Shown: positions 45,922-58,805 of the stretch, piece by piece
How the letters are laid out: each line of letters starts with the position of its first letter
Position numbering within the stretch: the stretch's first letter is position 1
From: Gnetum montanum
Lineage: Eukaryota > Streptophyta > Gnetopsida > Gnetales > Gnetaceae
Reading direction: 5' to 3'
Assembly (NCBI GenBank): GCA_015680685.1
Contig: MNCI01018059.1
Span: 129,357-193,356, forward strand
Length of the DNA: 64,000 nt
Made by a program: the position numbers and the translations under genes
Notes under the pieces: generated by a model
What the model was told of the DNA's origin: nothing
The model's database searches: none
The model's input: only the letters and a program-made list of their open reading frames with translations

Positions 45922-46497
45922 GTAATTTAATCTAACTAACTCATCAAGGTCTAACTAATCCTAACATAAGCACTTGGTCCCACTCTCTGTACACATCTTG
46001 AACATGTATAACGCTATTGGGCCACCAAATGTTAAGTGTTATTAGGATTACCAAGCATCATGCACATGCTCGAAGTGATCATACTTATGTGCTTAATTAA
46101 TCGTTACCGAATCTAGCTTAGTTTAGCCTAATTAATTATTTAATTACTTAAACCATTAAAGGAAATTGCATAAAACATGAAATTCATAAAGAAATAAATA
46201 ATTTATTTCAAAGTAATACAAGGTTGATCAAAAAGCTCATCTTTATTTCTGCACACACTATTGTGCTTAGGTACAATAGTGCTTGAATAAAGATTTGTAC
46301 ACTCTTAACTCCTACTATGGGCAGTTAAAAAATATTCTAACTTTTAAATGACAAAACTACAAGAGCTCTGTGACAACTATGATAGGAAATGCCATAAACA
46401 TGGTGGGTGAGCACGTATTTATAGGCAAAAACAAACACTATGTCAATGGTGCCTAGTCGACAAGGTCCAATCGATGCAACCAACTTATGATTCATGA
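45922..46497 (-). repeat. AthG 3' LTR, truncated
   Basis: Matches 58195-58805 of the 5' LTR (tgtaatttaatctaactaac..., ...gcctagtcgac...tatgattcatga). About 250 bp that should lie to its left are missing. PPT gacccccatgac follows at 46498. Confidence 0.85.
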
Positions 46498-46739
46498 GAC
46501 CCCCATGACTGAATAAAAACTTGTACTTGAGTTCTTTACAAATTTGGGAAGGTATTGAATTATTGATTGACAATAGACATGAAAAACATAAACAAACACT
46601 AGGTTCCCAAGTGTATGGATATATAATCATTACAAAATTATTTTGGTGTTTAAGACTACAAAACTAAACACCAAAACAAAATTGACAAACACCAATTCTT
46701 TGATGGTGTGAAGATGATGGAGAAGATTAAATGATCCTA

Positions 46740-49560
46740 GGTAGTGGAGGCTCCTAAGGCTTTCAAGGACCTTCTCCTACTTCAAGCACATGTGATGGTT
46801 GAGGCTATTGTGATTGTCCTGTTATGGCTACAACTTTCAATGGAAGACAGAAAGCATCTAATAATGCTTTAATTTTCTCCTCCTTACTCCTAAAATTGTG
46901 CACAATCCATGTAGCTTCATCAATGTGGGCTGAAATGGGCACATCCCAAGGACAAGGCATTGTTGGGAATAGCTCTTTGACATTAATGAACCAGGTAGCA
47001 AATTTTTTGCATTCGATGTTGAATGCCCTAATTACATTTTGTAGCTCCTAGTAATCATTCATTATTTTTGCCAGGTTCTCAGTAGTTGATCTTTGATTGG
47101 TGAATATTGCATTAAGAACTTTGAGTTCAACATTTGTAGTCTTAAGCTTTTGCTTGGTTTCCTTATGGTGCTTAAACTCTACCTTGTATAGCAAGTATGA
47201 GCTGGCCACTTGCTTCTCTAAATTTGACCATGGCCATCTAGTAGTTAGCATTGCCAGGTTTGCATATTGAAGATTAGCAAGCTCTATATATTTAGTCATC
47301 TATTTAATTTGCAACTCCTTCTTGCAGATCTATGCTTTGTTATAGGCATCTATCCTAGCAATGATAGGTTGCCACACCTCGTTTCTTTGTTGGAGTTGCA
47401 AGAGGGTCTCATTGAATTTTTCCTTAGCCATTTGAATATGTTTTTCATTAACTTCCTTTTGTAGGCCAACCTGATCTCTGTAGTGGTTCTTGACTCTCTC
47501 AAATTTGAGGGCCTCATTCTTCCAAGCAATAATCTCAATTTTAGATTGTTGGCATAATGCATAGACTTCCTCATAGAGAGATTTTTATTCTCTATTGTCA
47601 ATCTTCTCAATTTAGTATTTACCCTAGATAGCTACTCTTGTTTTTGCTAGATGCATTCTTGCATTTGTTATTTCTACACATTAACATTCTATAGGTGATG
47701 ATTTTTTGCGATTAGCATCTAATTCTCTAGACACTTTTGAACCAAGTCCTTCTAAATTGAATATGCTTTGGCCTCAGCCATGGATTGGTCAAAGACAATC
47801 ATCACCATCCCTACCTTAACCTGTTTAAGTATGTCTTGAAGTTGTTGAAAAGCTTTGTCTCTTATTAGTGCAAGGTTGAGGAGCATAGAAACAATAATAT
47901 GGGCTCTTAACATGGAAATCTCTATGGCCAAGCGTTGGTTTTATGCTTGGGCCATTTCATGTTACCCTTCCAAAATGATGCATTTTTCCTTTGTTTCAAG
48001 CAGCTTCAACTAGGTTGTGGTGATGTTATCTAGAAAATCAAAGATATCCAGAATCAGTTGCTTGATTCCCACCAGTCAATCTAACAATTCCTTATGTTGG
48101 GCTACATTCCATTGATCGCTAATAGTCCCTACAAACATCTTCATATCTCTAAGTGCAGCAATATCTAGTATAGACACTGCAAATGTGCTTAGTACTTTCA
48201 TTATCTGATCAGCAACCACTTCTACTGGGGTTTCCTATCCTTGGTGTTGCATCACCAAGATAGGTGTCCCCTCACCCTCCTTTAAGTGCACCATAAAGGT
48301 AGAGGCATTTCTAGAGACACCATTACCTCTCGAGAACTATGATTAGACCTCGTAGGTAGTTGTGTTCTTTGGGCTAAGAATATTAACCCACCTCCATCCA
48401 TCTGACTGATTGTTCAAGCCACTTCGTTGAGATGACTCATTGTAAGATTTACATAGATGGATCCCCACCACTTGCTCCTACTTGCTGCTCTTACTTATGC
48501 AAGAGTTGCTCGTGGATGTCATGCAAGTGTTCAAAGGCTATGTGGGCCTCCAACACTGTTTCCTAAGTGGGTGGTGGAGGTGGTAGTTTTTGCTCCTCTT
48601 CTTTGGCCATGACAGGGGTTTTGTCTTTTATCATCTAAGACAAGGAGGTGATGGGAGTATGCCTGATTGTGTCATTAGTGTACTAGACTATCCCTACCCT
48701 TTTACAAAGTTTTCTAATAAGGCATGAAAAGGGTAGGATTTTCCTTCCACATTCATTTTCTTTGAAATGCTTTTCCATCTCCAAATATATTAATTATGGA
48801 AGGTTAATAGGAAATTTTCTTCTTAAAGTAGTACATGCTTGGTTAGAAAAGTAGTCACCTTGTTGGGCCTCACCATCAAATTAAGGTGATAAGCCACTAT
48901 CTTGAAGTATATTCACTTTGCTGATGTGAGCACACCAAACATCTTCTTGTCAACCCCATAACACCATTGGATCCACTCCCTTTTTCCTCAGGGTTTGCAT
49001 GCATGGAGATTTTTTCCATATGAGTACCAAAATCAGGTAGACTAAGAGCCTATGCAATAGCTTCTGTAGAGTAGGATACATGAATGTCCTTGATTCTCAT
49101 AGTGGCTCCTACATTTCTGCTATTCTAGAAGAGATATGTCTCTCCCATGCACCACTCCCCACTAGAAGTGATTATTAGCCACATGGGAGAGTTTTGCAAC
49201 TGAGTTTTAACTTTTGGTGAAGCATTTTCTAAGAATGGTCCAAAGTTTAGTTCTTGGAGAACTAAGTGTTGGACATCATGCGGCCTGATCATGTCAAGGC
49301 AGGCTTGTGTTAATGTAACCTTAAGTCTTGGTATGGGCCCTAGTGCCTCTCCTCTTTGAGATTGTTTAGCCATAATCTCTTCCTTGGGAATTTGTAGAAC
49401 AAATTCCACTACGAGCTCCTCCTGAAGAGGCTCGGTTGCATGGGTTTCTACTACCTATTCTTGAGCTTGTTCCTACTATTCCCTTTCAACTCTGGGTCAT
49501 TTGTTTCTTCGTTTTGATGATCTTCCTTCCTAGGGTCATTTTGGTCTTGGTGCCATTTGT
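46740..49560 (-). pseudogene. Extra 3' ORF of AthG: globular N-terminus plus long coiled coil (unrecognised)
   Basis: Possible start MAPRPK at about 49555. An open part at 49409-49125 reads FVLQIPKEEIMAKQSQRGEA, then LTQACLDMIRPHDVQHLV and SPMWLIITSSGEW, and after a stop NVGATMRIKDIHVSY and AIA.ALSLPDF. 47610-46800 is coiled-coil-like (E/K/L/N/Q rich: NHYRDQVGLQKEVNEKHIQ, ETLLQLQQRNEVWQPIIARI, KHHKETKQKLKTTNVELKVL), ending with PCPWDVPISAHIDEATW. About 900 codons with scattered stops. AthA has only ~100 bp here. Position fits the 'env-like/ORF3' place, but I see no signal peptide or membrane segment. Confidence 0.6.
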
Positions 49561-49569
49561 GATCACAAC

Positions 49570-51660
49570 ATGATCAAGGGTTAGCATTAATTATGTAACC
49601 TGAAATAATTGGGATACCTTATCTCTTGGTGTAGTTACACTTGGCTAGGTTGTGATCATGGCTTAGTTGATTATTTTAATATTATTTTATTCTTATTTTA
49701 ATATTAATAATCAGTTTTAGGTTTACCGGAGTTTGTTGGAAGGGTTAAACTCTCAAAAATTGATGGTTTAATGTTATTCTATTCATTAATCCTTCAGGGA
49801 AATTAGAAAAATTTTGAAATATTTTTGTTAGAAGACTTAAGGTTTGTGGCCTCCATGATTAAGAGCTTACCTTCAGTAGCTATATGATTAAAGAATAGAG
49901 TGATTTGGATAAACAGTGTGAAAGTTATGGGCTTTGAACATGTTTTGGCTTTGAAAAATTACAAAAAATTTCCTTTTATGTTGAAAAAAATTATAAAACA
50001 TTTCAAAGTGTTGGGTGGTATTTATAAAATTTTTGCATTGCACCAACTAGGCCTAGTCAACGTAGTTGGCCATGTCGACTAGGCTTAATTGATGCATTTT
50101 CTCGCATTGACTAGGCCTAGTTAATGTAGTTGTTGACCATCATTGACTTTGCCAAAAGTAATGAAAAACAAGGAGTTTTCGAATGATATTTGGGTCAAAT
50201 GGAAGCTTGAAAACCAAGAACATGATGAAAATATTAGAAGAGGGTGTTGAAGTTTCAAAAATGAAGAAATGATTTGAGAATGAGATTGGATGAAGAAGAA
50301 TGCCTTAAGGAGCACACAATTGGATGCATGATGGAGCACACGAAAGATTTGATTACAACAACATCTAAGAGTAGGGAGCTTAACTAGTCAAACCACAAGA
50401 TATACAAGTGGGTCCTCCTCATAATAGCACATACCTTTGTTACCCTTGCATAACCTCAACTAAGGAGTCTATGGGCCCTATAGTTAATTAATGGTAATGA
50501 AAAGTTAAGGACCAAACTTAGAGAAGCTATTTTGGAATTCAAACACATCAAACTAAGACATTAGTTAAAAACATGAACAACCAGCAATAAGGTGAGTTAT
50601 GGAAGCATTAATTGATGATAGAGAGAGTGGAATGGGATTTTTGATCCTAGTCACATGAAGTCCCTTGTGGAATTCATAATTAAATGACTTAGTAGAGTCC
50701 ATCCTTAGTCCAGACCAAAACCAACCATGTTCAATGACTTTACATTATCACTCTAAGATCAACCCATCCCCTTGAGACACAAAAATTCTCCTACAGATAA
50801 CCACCATTCCTTATTTGAGAAAAAAAGAGAACTAGGAAGTGAGAAGGGGCCTTAGTTAGAGGGGACATTCTTACAAGGGTAACATGTCTTTTTAGTCCCA
50901 TAACCAATGCTTGTAGCTTTTTTATTTTGTCTAAGGGATGTGCTTTGAATTTCCATCATTATTATTTTTTATTTTTTAAAAAACATTTTTTAGATGGGAA
51001 CCACACCATGAAAAGACTTATTTAACTTCCTATTATTAGATGACACGGAATGGTATGAAATCCATGAAAAACACACTTACACTCAAGATGGTAGAATGTA
51101 CAAAGAGCTTTGAATCCCCTTGAAGTCACATTATTTTCAAACCTTTTAATCTTTTCCAAGTTTGGAAACTACCAAGGTTACAAGATTGTTAAGGTTTTAT
51201 TATTGATAAACAGATCTCATATTCCCAAAACAAGGAAAACCATAGAGTTTGTGGATAGGTGGATGATGTGGACTCACTACTTGTCCCATAAGAAAAACTC
51301 TTCTTTGTTATTAGTAATCAAAATTCAAAAATAGAAACCAGACATTGGCAATCAAAAATGTTAAGTACAAACCACCATTAGCAAACAACCGTAGCATCAC
51401 TGCATCTTGTTGGCAATAAAGCACTTTATTAGCAAAAATCATGAGAAAATCACACCAAACTAGAATAAAATATATAAGAAATTGTAAAATATTAAAGAAA
51501 GATAAAATGAAATAATAATGTTGGGAAAAATTAGAGCAATTAATAAAATAAAAACAAAAAGGTGTAAGAAAGAAGACGAAAAACAAAAAGTTGTAAAAAT
51601 AATAAAGTGTAAAACAAAAATGTGAAAAACAAAAAGATGAAAAACTAAGAAGCCACTATA
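49570..51660 (-). other. AthG 3' spacer
   Basis: Collinear with AthA 22340-23870 (gctaggttgtgatcatgg at 49645; agtcccttgtgga at 50655; accacaccatg at 50998). A ~120-bp stretch at 50035-50155 carries 'ctaggcctagtcaacgtagttg' and 'gtcgactaggc' words otherwise seen in the AthG LTR U3. No gene. Confidence 0.6.
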
Positions 51661-51849
51661 ATGGTTAGCATGGATGGCCATCTCCTCCATGACTAAGTCA
51701 TAAGGAAAAGATCCAAAAAATTGAACATGGTTGTTCATCTGTTTAGGCATTGCTTCCACTGGCTTGCTTGGATTCATGGAAAGGTTTGACTTGTTACATG
51801 TTGACTAGTTTCTTTTTGTTTAGGCTTTCAAGCTCATATATTAACATGG

Positions 51850-52910
51850 TCCTAGTAGAAAATGTTTCTTAGATAATATAAGGTCCCTTTCACAATGCTT
51901 GGAACTTATTTTTGTTGAGGTACATGTATGGGGTTCTAGTAGAGAACCTTATCCTCCATGTTGAAATTTGACTTTTCTTATTCTTAGGTCATGTCATTGC
52001 TTGCTAAATGCCTTATGTACTTCATCCAAGGATAAGGTCACTAATTGATTTTCATCTAGCATGTTAAGGTTGATCAATCATTCTCTTTGTGCTAAACTCA
52101 AGTCAAGATCTAGGTCACATGCTGTTGAATGTGTATGAAGCTTAGATTAAATAGAAAGTGTTGGTATTTTCCCATACACTAGCTCATAAGGAGAGTAGCC
52201 CATAGGGAGTTTTTATGTTAAGCAATAGTCCTAGAGGGCATTGTTGAGTTTTGTGCTCCAATCCCTCATATATTTGCTAATAGTTCTTATTAAGATCTTT
52301 GTAATCTCCATGTTAGTAACCTTTGCTTGACCATTGGCTTGGGGGTGGTAGGGTGTTGTTAATTTATGTTCAACCCCCAAGTGTTGCATGATCTTGTGAA
52401 AAGTGGTGCCTCTGAAATGGGCTTCATTGTCAAAAATTAGTGCTCATGGCACTCCAAGCCTATTTATAACATTTTGTTACACAAATTATGTAGTAGTAAA
52501 TGATGTACAGTCAATCACGACTACTGCTTCTGCTCATTTGGTGAAGTAATTAATAACGATGATTATGTATGACTTTTCATTTGACGTGGGTGTGACATGA
52601 CCCATCAAGTCAATGTCCCATATGTTGATGGGTTCTAGTGGCTGGATCCATTTTTGAGGTCCTTTCATTCGAAAGGTCATCCCACCATCTTGTTGAAATC
52701 ATTCACAATAGCAAACAAATTGGTGATATTTGGCCAATAATATCCTACCATTAGGATCTTAATGGTCATGCATCTCTCAGCATAGTGACCTACACAAGAA
52801 CCCTCATGAGCATCCTAGAGAATGTGTTGTTGATCAGCATCAAGTACACATTAACAAACTAGGCCATTGATGCACACCTGGTAAAGGTGTCTATTGATTT
52901 CCATGAAGTG
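51850..52910 (-). pseudogene. Integrase of AthG
   Basis: The minus strand gives INIWDIDLMGHVTPTSNEKSY near 52630-52570 (first Asp of the core, Athila style WDIDLMG). Then come a frame with GVPxALIFDNEAHFRGTTFH (second Asp, near 52440-52390), the tetrad HGVEHKLTTPYHPQANGQ around 52380-52320, and NNALQD near 52240. Several stops and frameshifts. It would insert the cDNA into chromosomes. Confidence 0.75.
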
Positions 52911-53149
52911 TTTGGTTTGATGAAGAAACTTTTATTTCTTCTCGTAGTCTAAATCTTGTGGTATCTCTTAAGTGAAAAGATAGGTGAGGATGTCATCATA
53001 CCATTTTGGTTATGTAGGCACTTGTTCATTTATTGCATTAATCAAGAGGAGTTCATTAGAAAATTAGTCAGCAAGTGGACTCTTCTCTTTGTTATTCCAT
53101 CATAATTGAGATAAGTGATTAGCGACCACATTCTTAGTTCCTTTTCGAT

Positions 53150-54400
53150 CTACCATTGTAAGATCGAACTCCTACAAGATCACCAATCACCGTATGACAC
53201 AGGAGCTTACCATTGGCTTGTTCATAAAGTAGTGAATTGCACTATGGTCAATGTTCACAAACACTTTATATCAAGGCACATCATGCCTGAACTTCCTTAG
53301 AGCATACATCACCACCATTAGTTCTTTCTCAATTGTGCTGTAATTCAACTATGCATTCACAATGCTTTAACTTACGCAGTGGATGTAATATGGAGGTTTC
53401 TTGTCATCAACCTATGTAAGCATGACTCCAAAGGCATAATTTGATGCATCTTTCATGATATAAAATGATCTGGACTAGTCTGGTGCTCATAGAATTAGAG
53501 TCTCTACAATATTCTACTTGAGGCTTTGGAATGGATTTTCACATTTCATTTTCCAGATGAATGAAGCATCTTTCTTTGTAAGCTTGACCAACAGTTTTGC
53601 GATCTTAGAGAAATTTTTTATAAATTGCTAATAGTAGCTAGTGTGTTCAAGGAATGACCAAACATCTTTAATGATTTATGGTTGGCAAGTTATTTCTTAG
53701 ATGACCCTTATCTTTTCAGGGTCCACCTTAATCCCTATCTAAGAAATTTTATGCCCTAGTACAATGTCCTCCTAGATCATTAGATGCCTCTTTTTCTAAT
53801 TGAGTTGAAGATTTTTCTTCACAAACCTTTTAAGCACTTGCTCAAGGTGGTTTAAGGCTTTTTCAAAGATGGTATCATATGTGGAGAAGTCATCCATGAA
53901 GACTTCCACCCCACAACCAATTTGTTGCTAAAAATGCTTAGGACCAAGCATTGGAATGTTGTAGGAGCATTGCATAGACCAAAAGGCATCTTTAAATATG
54001 TAAAAGTCCCCTAGGGACTCATGAATGTTGTTTTGGCTTAATTCTCTAGACAATTGGGATTATGTTATATAACTATTTAGGAAGCTATAATAGAAATGCC
54101 CTGAAATAGTGTTCAACACTTGATCCACAAATGTCAATGGAAAGTGATCTTTGGATGTTGCCATATTCAACAATTGGAAGTCGATGCATACCTACCACTT
54201 GTCATCTTTGTTTGGCATAATCACAAGTAGACTAACCCACTCACTATCCATAATGGAATTGATAAACCTTTCCTTGCAGAGTTGTTTGATTTCCTCTTTG
54301 ATGATCTACTTCAATTTGGGGTTCAATCACTATTGTGGCTACCTCTTTGGCTTCATGGCTAGATCAGTGTATATACAATGCTAGCATATCCTAAGACCAA
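53150..54400 (-). pseudogene. RT and RNase H of AthG
   Basis: Minus-strand pieces in order: IKEEIKQLCKERFINSIMDSEWVS (split by stops), VCIDFQLLNMATSKDHFPL, GTFTYLKMPFGLCNAPTTFQ, then VEVFMDDFSTYDTIFEKAL near 53910-53860. The active-site box is the Athila-specific FMDDFS, with both Asp residues intact, unlike AthA (FMDA) and AthH (FMDE). RNase H remnants run 53500-53150. Confidence 0.8.
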
Positions 54401-54849
54401 TCCCTGTGAGTTTAGGATATGACCAAGTAAAGACTATTGGCCATTTATTGACCACCTTCAACAACATCTATTTCTATTTAGGAGCAAGATTGGCATTGTT
54501 GATTAGTAATTTCCCATTTGTCAAAAATGCATACTTCATGCTAATAGGTAGATTTTTCAACTCTAAGGGCTCTTGTTTAAAATTTTTAGAGATTTCCAAC
54601 TCTCCCCAATTTGTATCATCATTTGCATCAATAGTGAGTTGGTGATGAACTCACTCCAGTTCATCCATGCTTTGAATATAGGCACATGTCAAACTCTTAG
54701 TAGGTTCCATGTAAAGTGTGCTACTTCTAAGTTAGCTATCAACCACTAAGTTTCATCCTATTTTGTGGTTGTTGGGTATAGGCATCTTTGAATATCTACC
54801 TCATTTGCACACTATTTTCATGTAGAAGTGGATGCTCTTTTCAAGGATC

Positions 54850-55260
54850 AAATTTTTTACACATAATTACATCTTGTATCATTGTATACGATGCATGGAA
54901 CTCATTTCTTCTCAATCTTTTCAAATTTAAAAATTTCCGAGAGATCTCTAATGTCCATTTTTGTATCAACAATGCTCAACCAAGTGCTTTCCCTAATGAT
55001 TGGGAAGTTGCCCTTGCAATTGTCAACTTTGATTATCAAGAAATTGGTAGGATAAGACCATGCACGGACAATGGTCATAATATCTTCTACTAGTCCCAAT
55101 GGAACAGTGATGGACTGATCTACTAGTTCTAAATGGATGTTGCTCTTCTTGAGAGGAGGCAAGTTCCAAGTGTTGAACATTTTGTGCAAAATCAGATTAA
55201 CTCTAGAACCTAAGTCAAGAAGTGCTTTACATGGCTCATTTCTAACAATCTATAAATAGA
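54850..55260 (-). pseudogene. Aspartic protease of AthG
   Basis: Frame about 55255-54902: CKALLDLGSRVNL, then FNTWNLPPLKKSN, LVDQSITVPLGLVED, GNFPIIRESTWLSIVD. D-L-G replaces D-S/T-G. The pattern matches AthZ, AthA and AthB. The last ~95 codons form the open frame ending at 54902. Confidence 0.8.
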
Positions 55261-55264
55261 TGAT

Positions 55265-57788
55265 AGGACTTCTAGGATCAGCTCTTTTCCTAGGAAGGTT
55301 ACTAGACTTGATCCAATCAGATACAGTGTGGGTTAACAAAATTATGTGGATCTTAGGAGGCACTTAGTTTGAAGGGATCTTAAAAGGAATGGATGCATAG
55401 AATAAAGGAAATATAGGGCAACTAGCCACAAAAGTAGGTGAGAGTTCAATAGGGCTATTGGTTTGACAAAATGGTCTTTTATGGGCTCTTGGTTCTAAAC
55501 CACTCAAATGAGGAGCTGATTGTAAGTTAATGGCCTTGGTAGCATTATGTTATTATGGTTGGGTTGGAAGCTCACCTTGCATGGATGGAGCATGTAGTAA
55601 TTAGGTAAAGGGTGGAGAAGCATGTGCTAAAGGATGAGGAGGGCGATAGGGATATGGAGTTTCCCCTCTAGTAGATGGAGAATGAGTTCTATAATACTTT
55701 GAAGGGTAGTAGTGATGCTCAAAAGAAGTAGGACTAGAAGAGTCACATAGAGACATTAATTACTAAACATAGTACCCATACAGATCTAGCTACCTGTAAG
55801 GGTATTGCTACCTTGGTGGTGGCATCCCCCATGAATGTGGATGCTACCATTTCTGGTATTGCTCATATGGTTGTAGTGGAGCTCCACTTGGATAATAAAC
55901 TTGTTGTTGCTAGTGAAACTACCTACCTTGAGAATAGGATAATATTCTAGGTGCTTTCCTTCTTTCCAATCTAGAATTCAACATGTGCACTCCAAACTTC
56001 TACCAGTGTGACACAACAAGGAAACATCATTTAGGATGTTCATATTGATAGATGTCACACCCATCATCATCATCTGATTTTGACTTCACAACCTCTTCTA
56101 CTATTGCAGCCTTGCACTTACCTCTTTGGTAGGCACATTCAGTTTCTTTCCACCTCCTGTGGTCATGATCACTACTCTACTCTCTTAATTCTTTTACAAT
56201 TTTTAGAGTAGTTTGAAATTTTTTGTTCAAAGAGTCCCATAATTTATCAACCTTGGCCAATATATCAAAAATAGATTTTTGTATTGGCAATGGTTTTCAT
56301 TACACCACCTTATCAAGTGGTGATTCTTACTTGTTATCACAAAATCAAACCTCCCTTTTTCTAATGGAAGGATCCTTGTTATATTCCTTAGCACTTTCCT
56401 ATTTTCTTAACTCTTCTTCTTCTTTTGCTACCTACTCTATCAGCCTTTGGATCTAATGGGCTCTAAGTTCTTATAGTCTTCCTTGGGCATAAACCCCAAG
56501 AGTTCTTCCCATTTCTAATCTAAGTCCATATATGATGTGGTGAAGTTATTCCCATTGAGAACAACAATGGCTAGGGCATTTGTGTATATGAGAATAGTAT
56601 CTTCCCATGGTGGCATCTAAGGGTTCATGTATTCCTTGCTTTCGTCTTTGGATTTGCCTTCTCAAATTAGACACTCGGGAGTACGCCTAGTATTTATTGT
56701 TAAATAAATTTGGCATTGTACTCCACTTGTGGATGGATTCTAGATCTAAGGATCAATACTAGCTTTCTGCTTCTTTGATGAGTATCCTTGAAAATAGCTT
56801 TAATTTCTGCTAATCATTTTCAATATTTTGTAAGCCATAAGCATCATGAAAGGCTTGAATATGTGTTTGTGAATCAAAGTTATATCCCATGTCAAATCTA
56901 GGGATATTTTTCATGTCAAGTCACTTGATTCAACTATTTTTCACATGCCTAGTTGAAATTTTTACTACCTCTAGGATATTCAGCATACTCTAAGTTGCCA
57001 ACAAAGGCTCATCATCATCATTATTTTGATTACATCTATGATGTCCTCTGTTACCCCTTTGTTCATGGTAGGCCCAAAGATCATTATTATCCCATTGTTC
57101 ACCTTCATCATGGTTGTCCTTTTTGTAGCATCTATCAAAACCAAAAGAGGAAGAAGAAGATGTAGGTGAAGAGGGTAAAGAGGAAGGAGGACTAACACAT
57201 CATAGTGTCTGCTACCTCTTCTATTCTTTCCATGGCCACGTTCATTAACTTTCTTGTCATCTTGATGCCTGCCTAAGTCCTTGCTTGGACTCCCACTTTT
57301 TCTTGAACCTAGATTGTTGATAGTGGATTGCAACTTCAGGTCCAACACCCCATCACCAATATCAAGTGGTGGAGGATCTTCATGTTGAGAATCCTAGAGG
57401 GAGGATCCTCATTGTCATTTTGGTTGAGTAGGAAAAGGGGATTGATGAATCATTTTTCCTTCATAGCCTTATGGTACTTCTCTTGGTGTCGATCTCTCCT
57501 ATGTTGTGTTTTAGTGGGATGGTAGTCTCAGTAGTCATGGTTATGCACAACATACTCTTTTTGAAGATCCTAAATGCCTAACCTCCTAAGAGTTTGAAGA
57601 AGCATCCCAAACACAAATTGATTAGGAGGTATTACAATGTTGCCCTCCATATCTCATTATTGCAGTTGTTCATCCTAATGCATGATGAAGGTGAAGTTAG
57701 GTACATACTCATCAAGATGAATATATACCACCCTAAATTCTTGAGGCACTAGTGGTTTAGTATCATCGTTCTTGTGAGAAGAAGACAT
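55265..57788 (-). pseudogene. gag of AthG
   Basis: Starts MSSSHKND at 57788, then EFRVVYIHLDEYVPNFTFIMH. An acidic/His/Lys stretch follows (57348-56980). The capsid-like core is at about 56950-56480 (ending near YAQGRL.ELRAH). A knuckle remnant CDIYQYEHPK lies near 56060, and the Tyr/Gln/Pro-rich linker runs 55930-55270. Broken by stops throughout. Confidence 0.7.
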
Positions 57789-57942
57789 TTTGCAATTAAA
57801 ATAAGATATCAATATTATGAAATTGTTATATTTATTTTTAGGATGATTTTCACATTAGGGTTCATTGAACAATGTTAATGATTTTGACTATGCCTAGATA
57901 GTGCACATTTCAAACAAAAAGAGTACCTAACAATGGTGCCAA

Positions 57943-58805
57943 CAATGAGTAGTGAATACCCCTATGCTCAACCATATGAATTACTAAGCATTCATGCATG
58001 ATTCGATCAAATTCTGTGGACCCTTTGTGTTTTGGTACATTAGCCTCTAGGAAGTGAACTTGTGCTAATAGTCATTCATTGTTTTCCTAATTACACTTGT
58101 TATATGCAAAGATATGGTTAAGTGTAATTGAGCCATATGATTTTTATTATTTTTATGTTTTATGTTTTGGGTCTTAAAATAAAGGATGAAAAGAATGATG
58201 TAATTTAATTGCTAATTTAATCTAACTAACCAAGGTCTAACTAATCCTAACATAAGAATCTTGTCCCACTTTCTATACACATCCTAAACACATATAACAC
58301 TAATGGGTTACCAAATGTTAAGCATTATTGGGATTACCAAGTGTCATGTGCATGCTCAAAGAGGTCGTACTTATGTGCTTAATTAATTACTACTAAATCT
58401 AGCTTAGTTTAGCCTAATTAATTATTTAATTACTTAAAGCATTAAAGGAGATTGCATAAAACATTAAATGCATAAATAAATAATTAATCTATTTCAAAGT
58501 GCTGCAAGGTTTATCAAAAAGCTCATCTTTATTATTGCACACACTACTATGCTCAAGTACAAGAGTGCTTGAATAAAGATCTGTACACTCTTGACTCCTA
58601 CTGCAAGCACTTAAAAAAAATACTTTAACTTTCAAATGACAAAACTACAAGAGCTCCACTATAACTACGATAAGACATGCCATAAATATGGTAGGTGAGC
58701 ATGTATTTATAGGTGAAAATAGACACTACGTCAACAAGGCCACATTAATACATCAAATCATGCATTGAAGAGGCCTAGTCGACACAACCAATTTACGATT
58801 CATAA
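57943..58805 (-). repeat. AthG 5' LTR (~863 bp) with PBS at 57924-57941
   Basis: Plus reading caatgagtagtgaatacccctatgctc... to ...gcctagtcgacacaaccaatttacgattcata. The first and last bases are mutated from tgatgag/catca. The PBS on the minus strand reads TGGCACCATTGTTAGGTA. TATA (minus) is near 58708. The U3 carries GTCGACTAGGCC and GTTGACGTAGTG words. Confidence 0.8.

Larger units (their letters stand above)
45922..58805 (-). mobile_element. AthG: minus-strand Athila-like element with pol and an extra 3' ORF (12.9 kb)
   Basis: 5' LTR 57943-58805, PBS 57924-57941, gag 57788-55250, protease about 55200-54850, RT-RNase H 54400-53150, integrase 52900-51850, purine tract near 51690-51670, spacer 51660-49570, extra ORF 49560-46740, PPT 46498-46510 and 3' LTR 46497-45922 (its far end lost). 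LTR copies match each other better than those of AthA; the U3 words are GTCGACTAGGC rather than GATATC. Confidence 0.8.

Noticed and set aside
47350-47610. 86-codon basic ORF on the minus strand as a separate gene
   Set aside because: It is a frame shadow of the coiled-coil reading in the AthG extra ORF, whose acidic/basic heptads appear in the adjacent frame.
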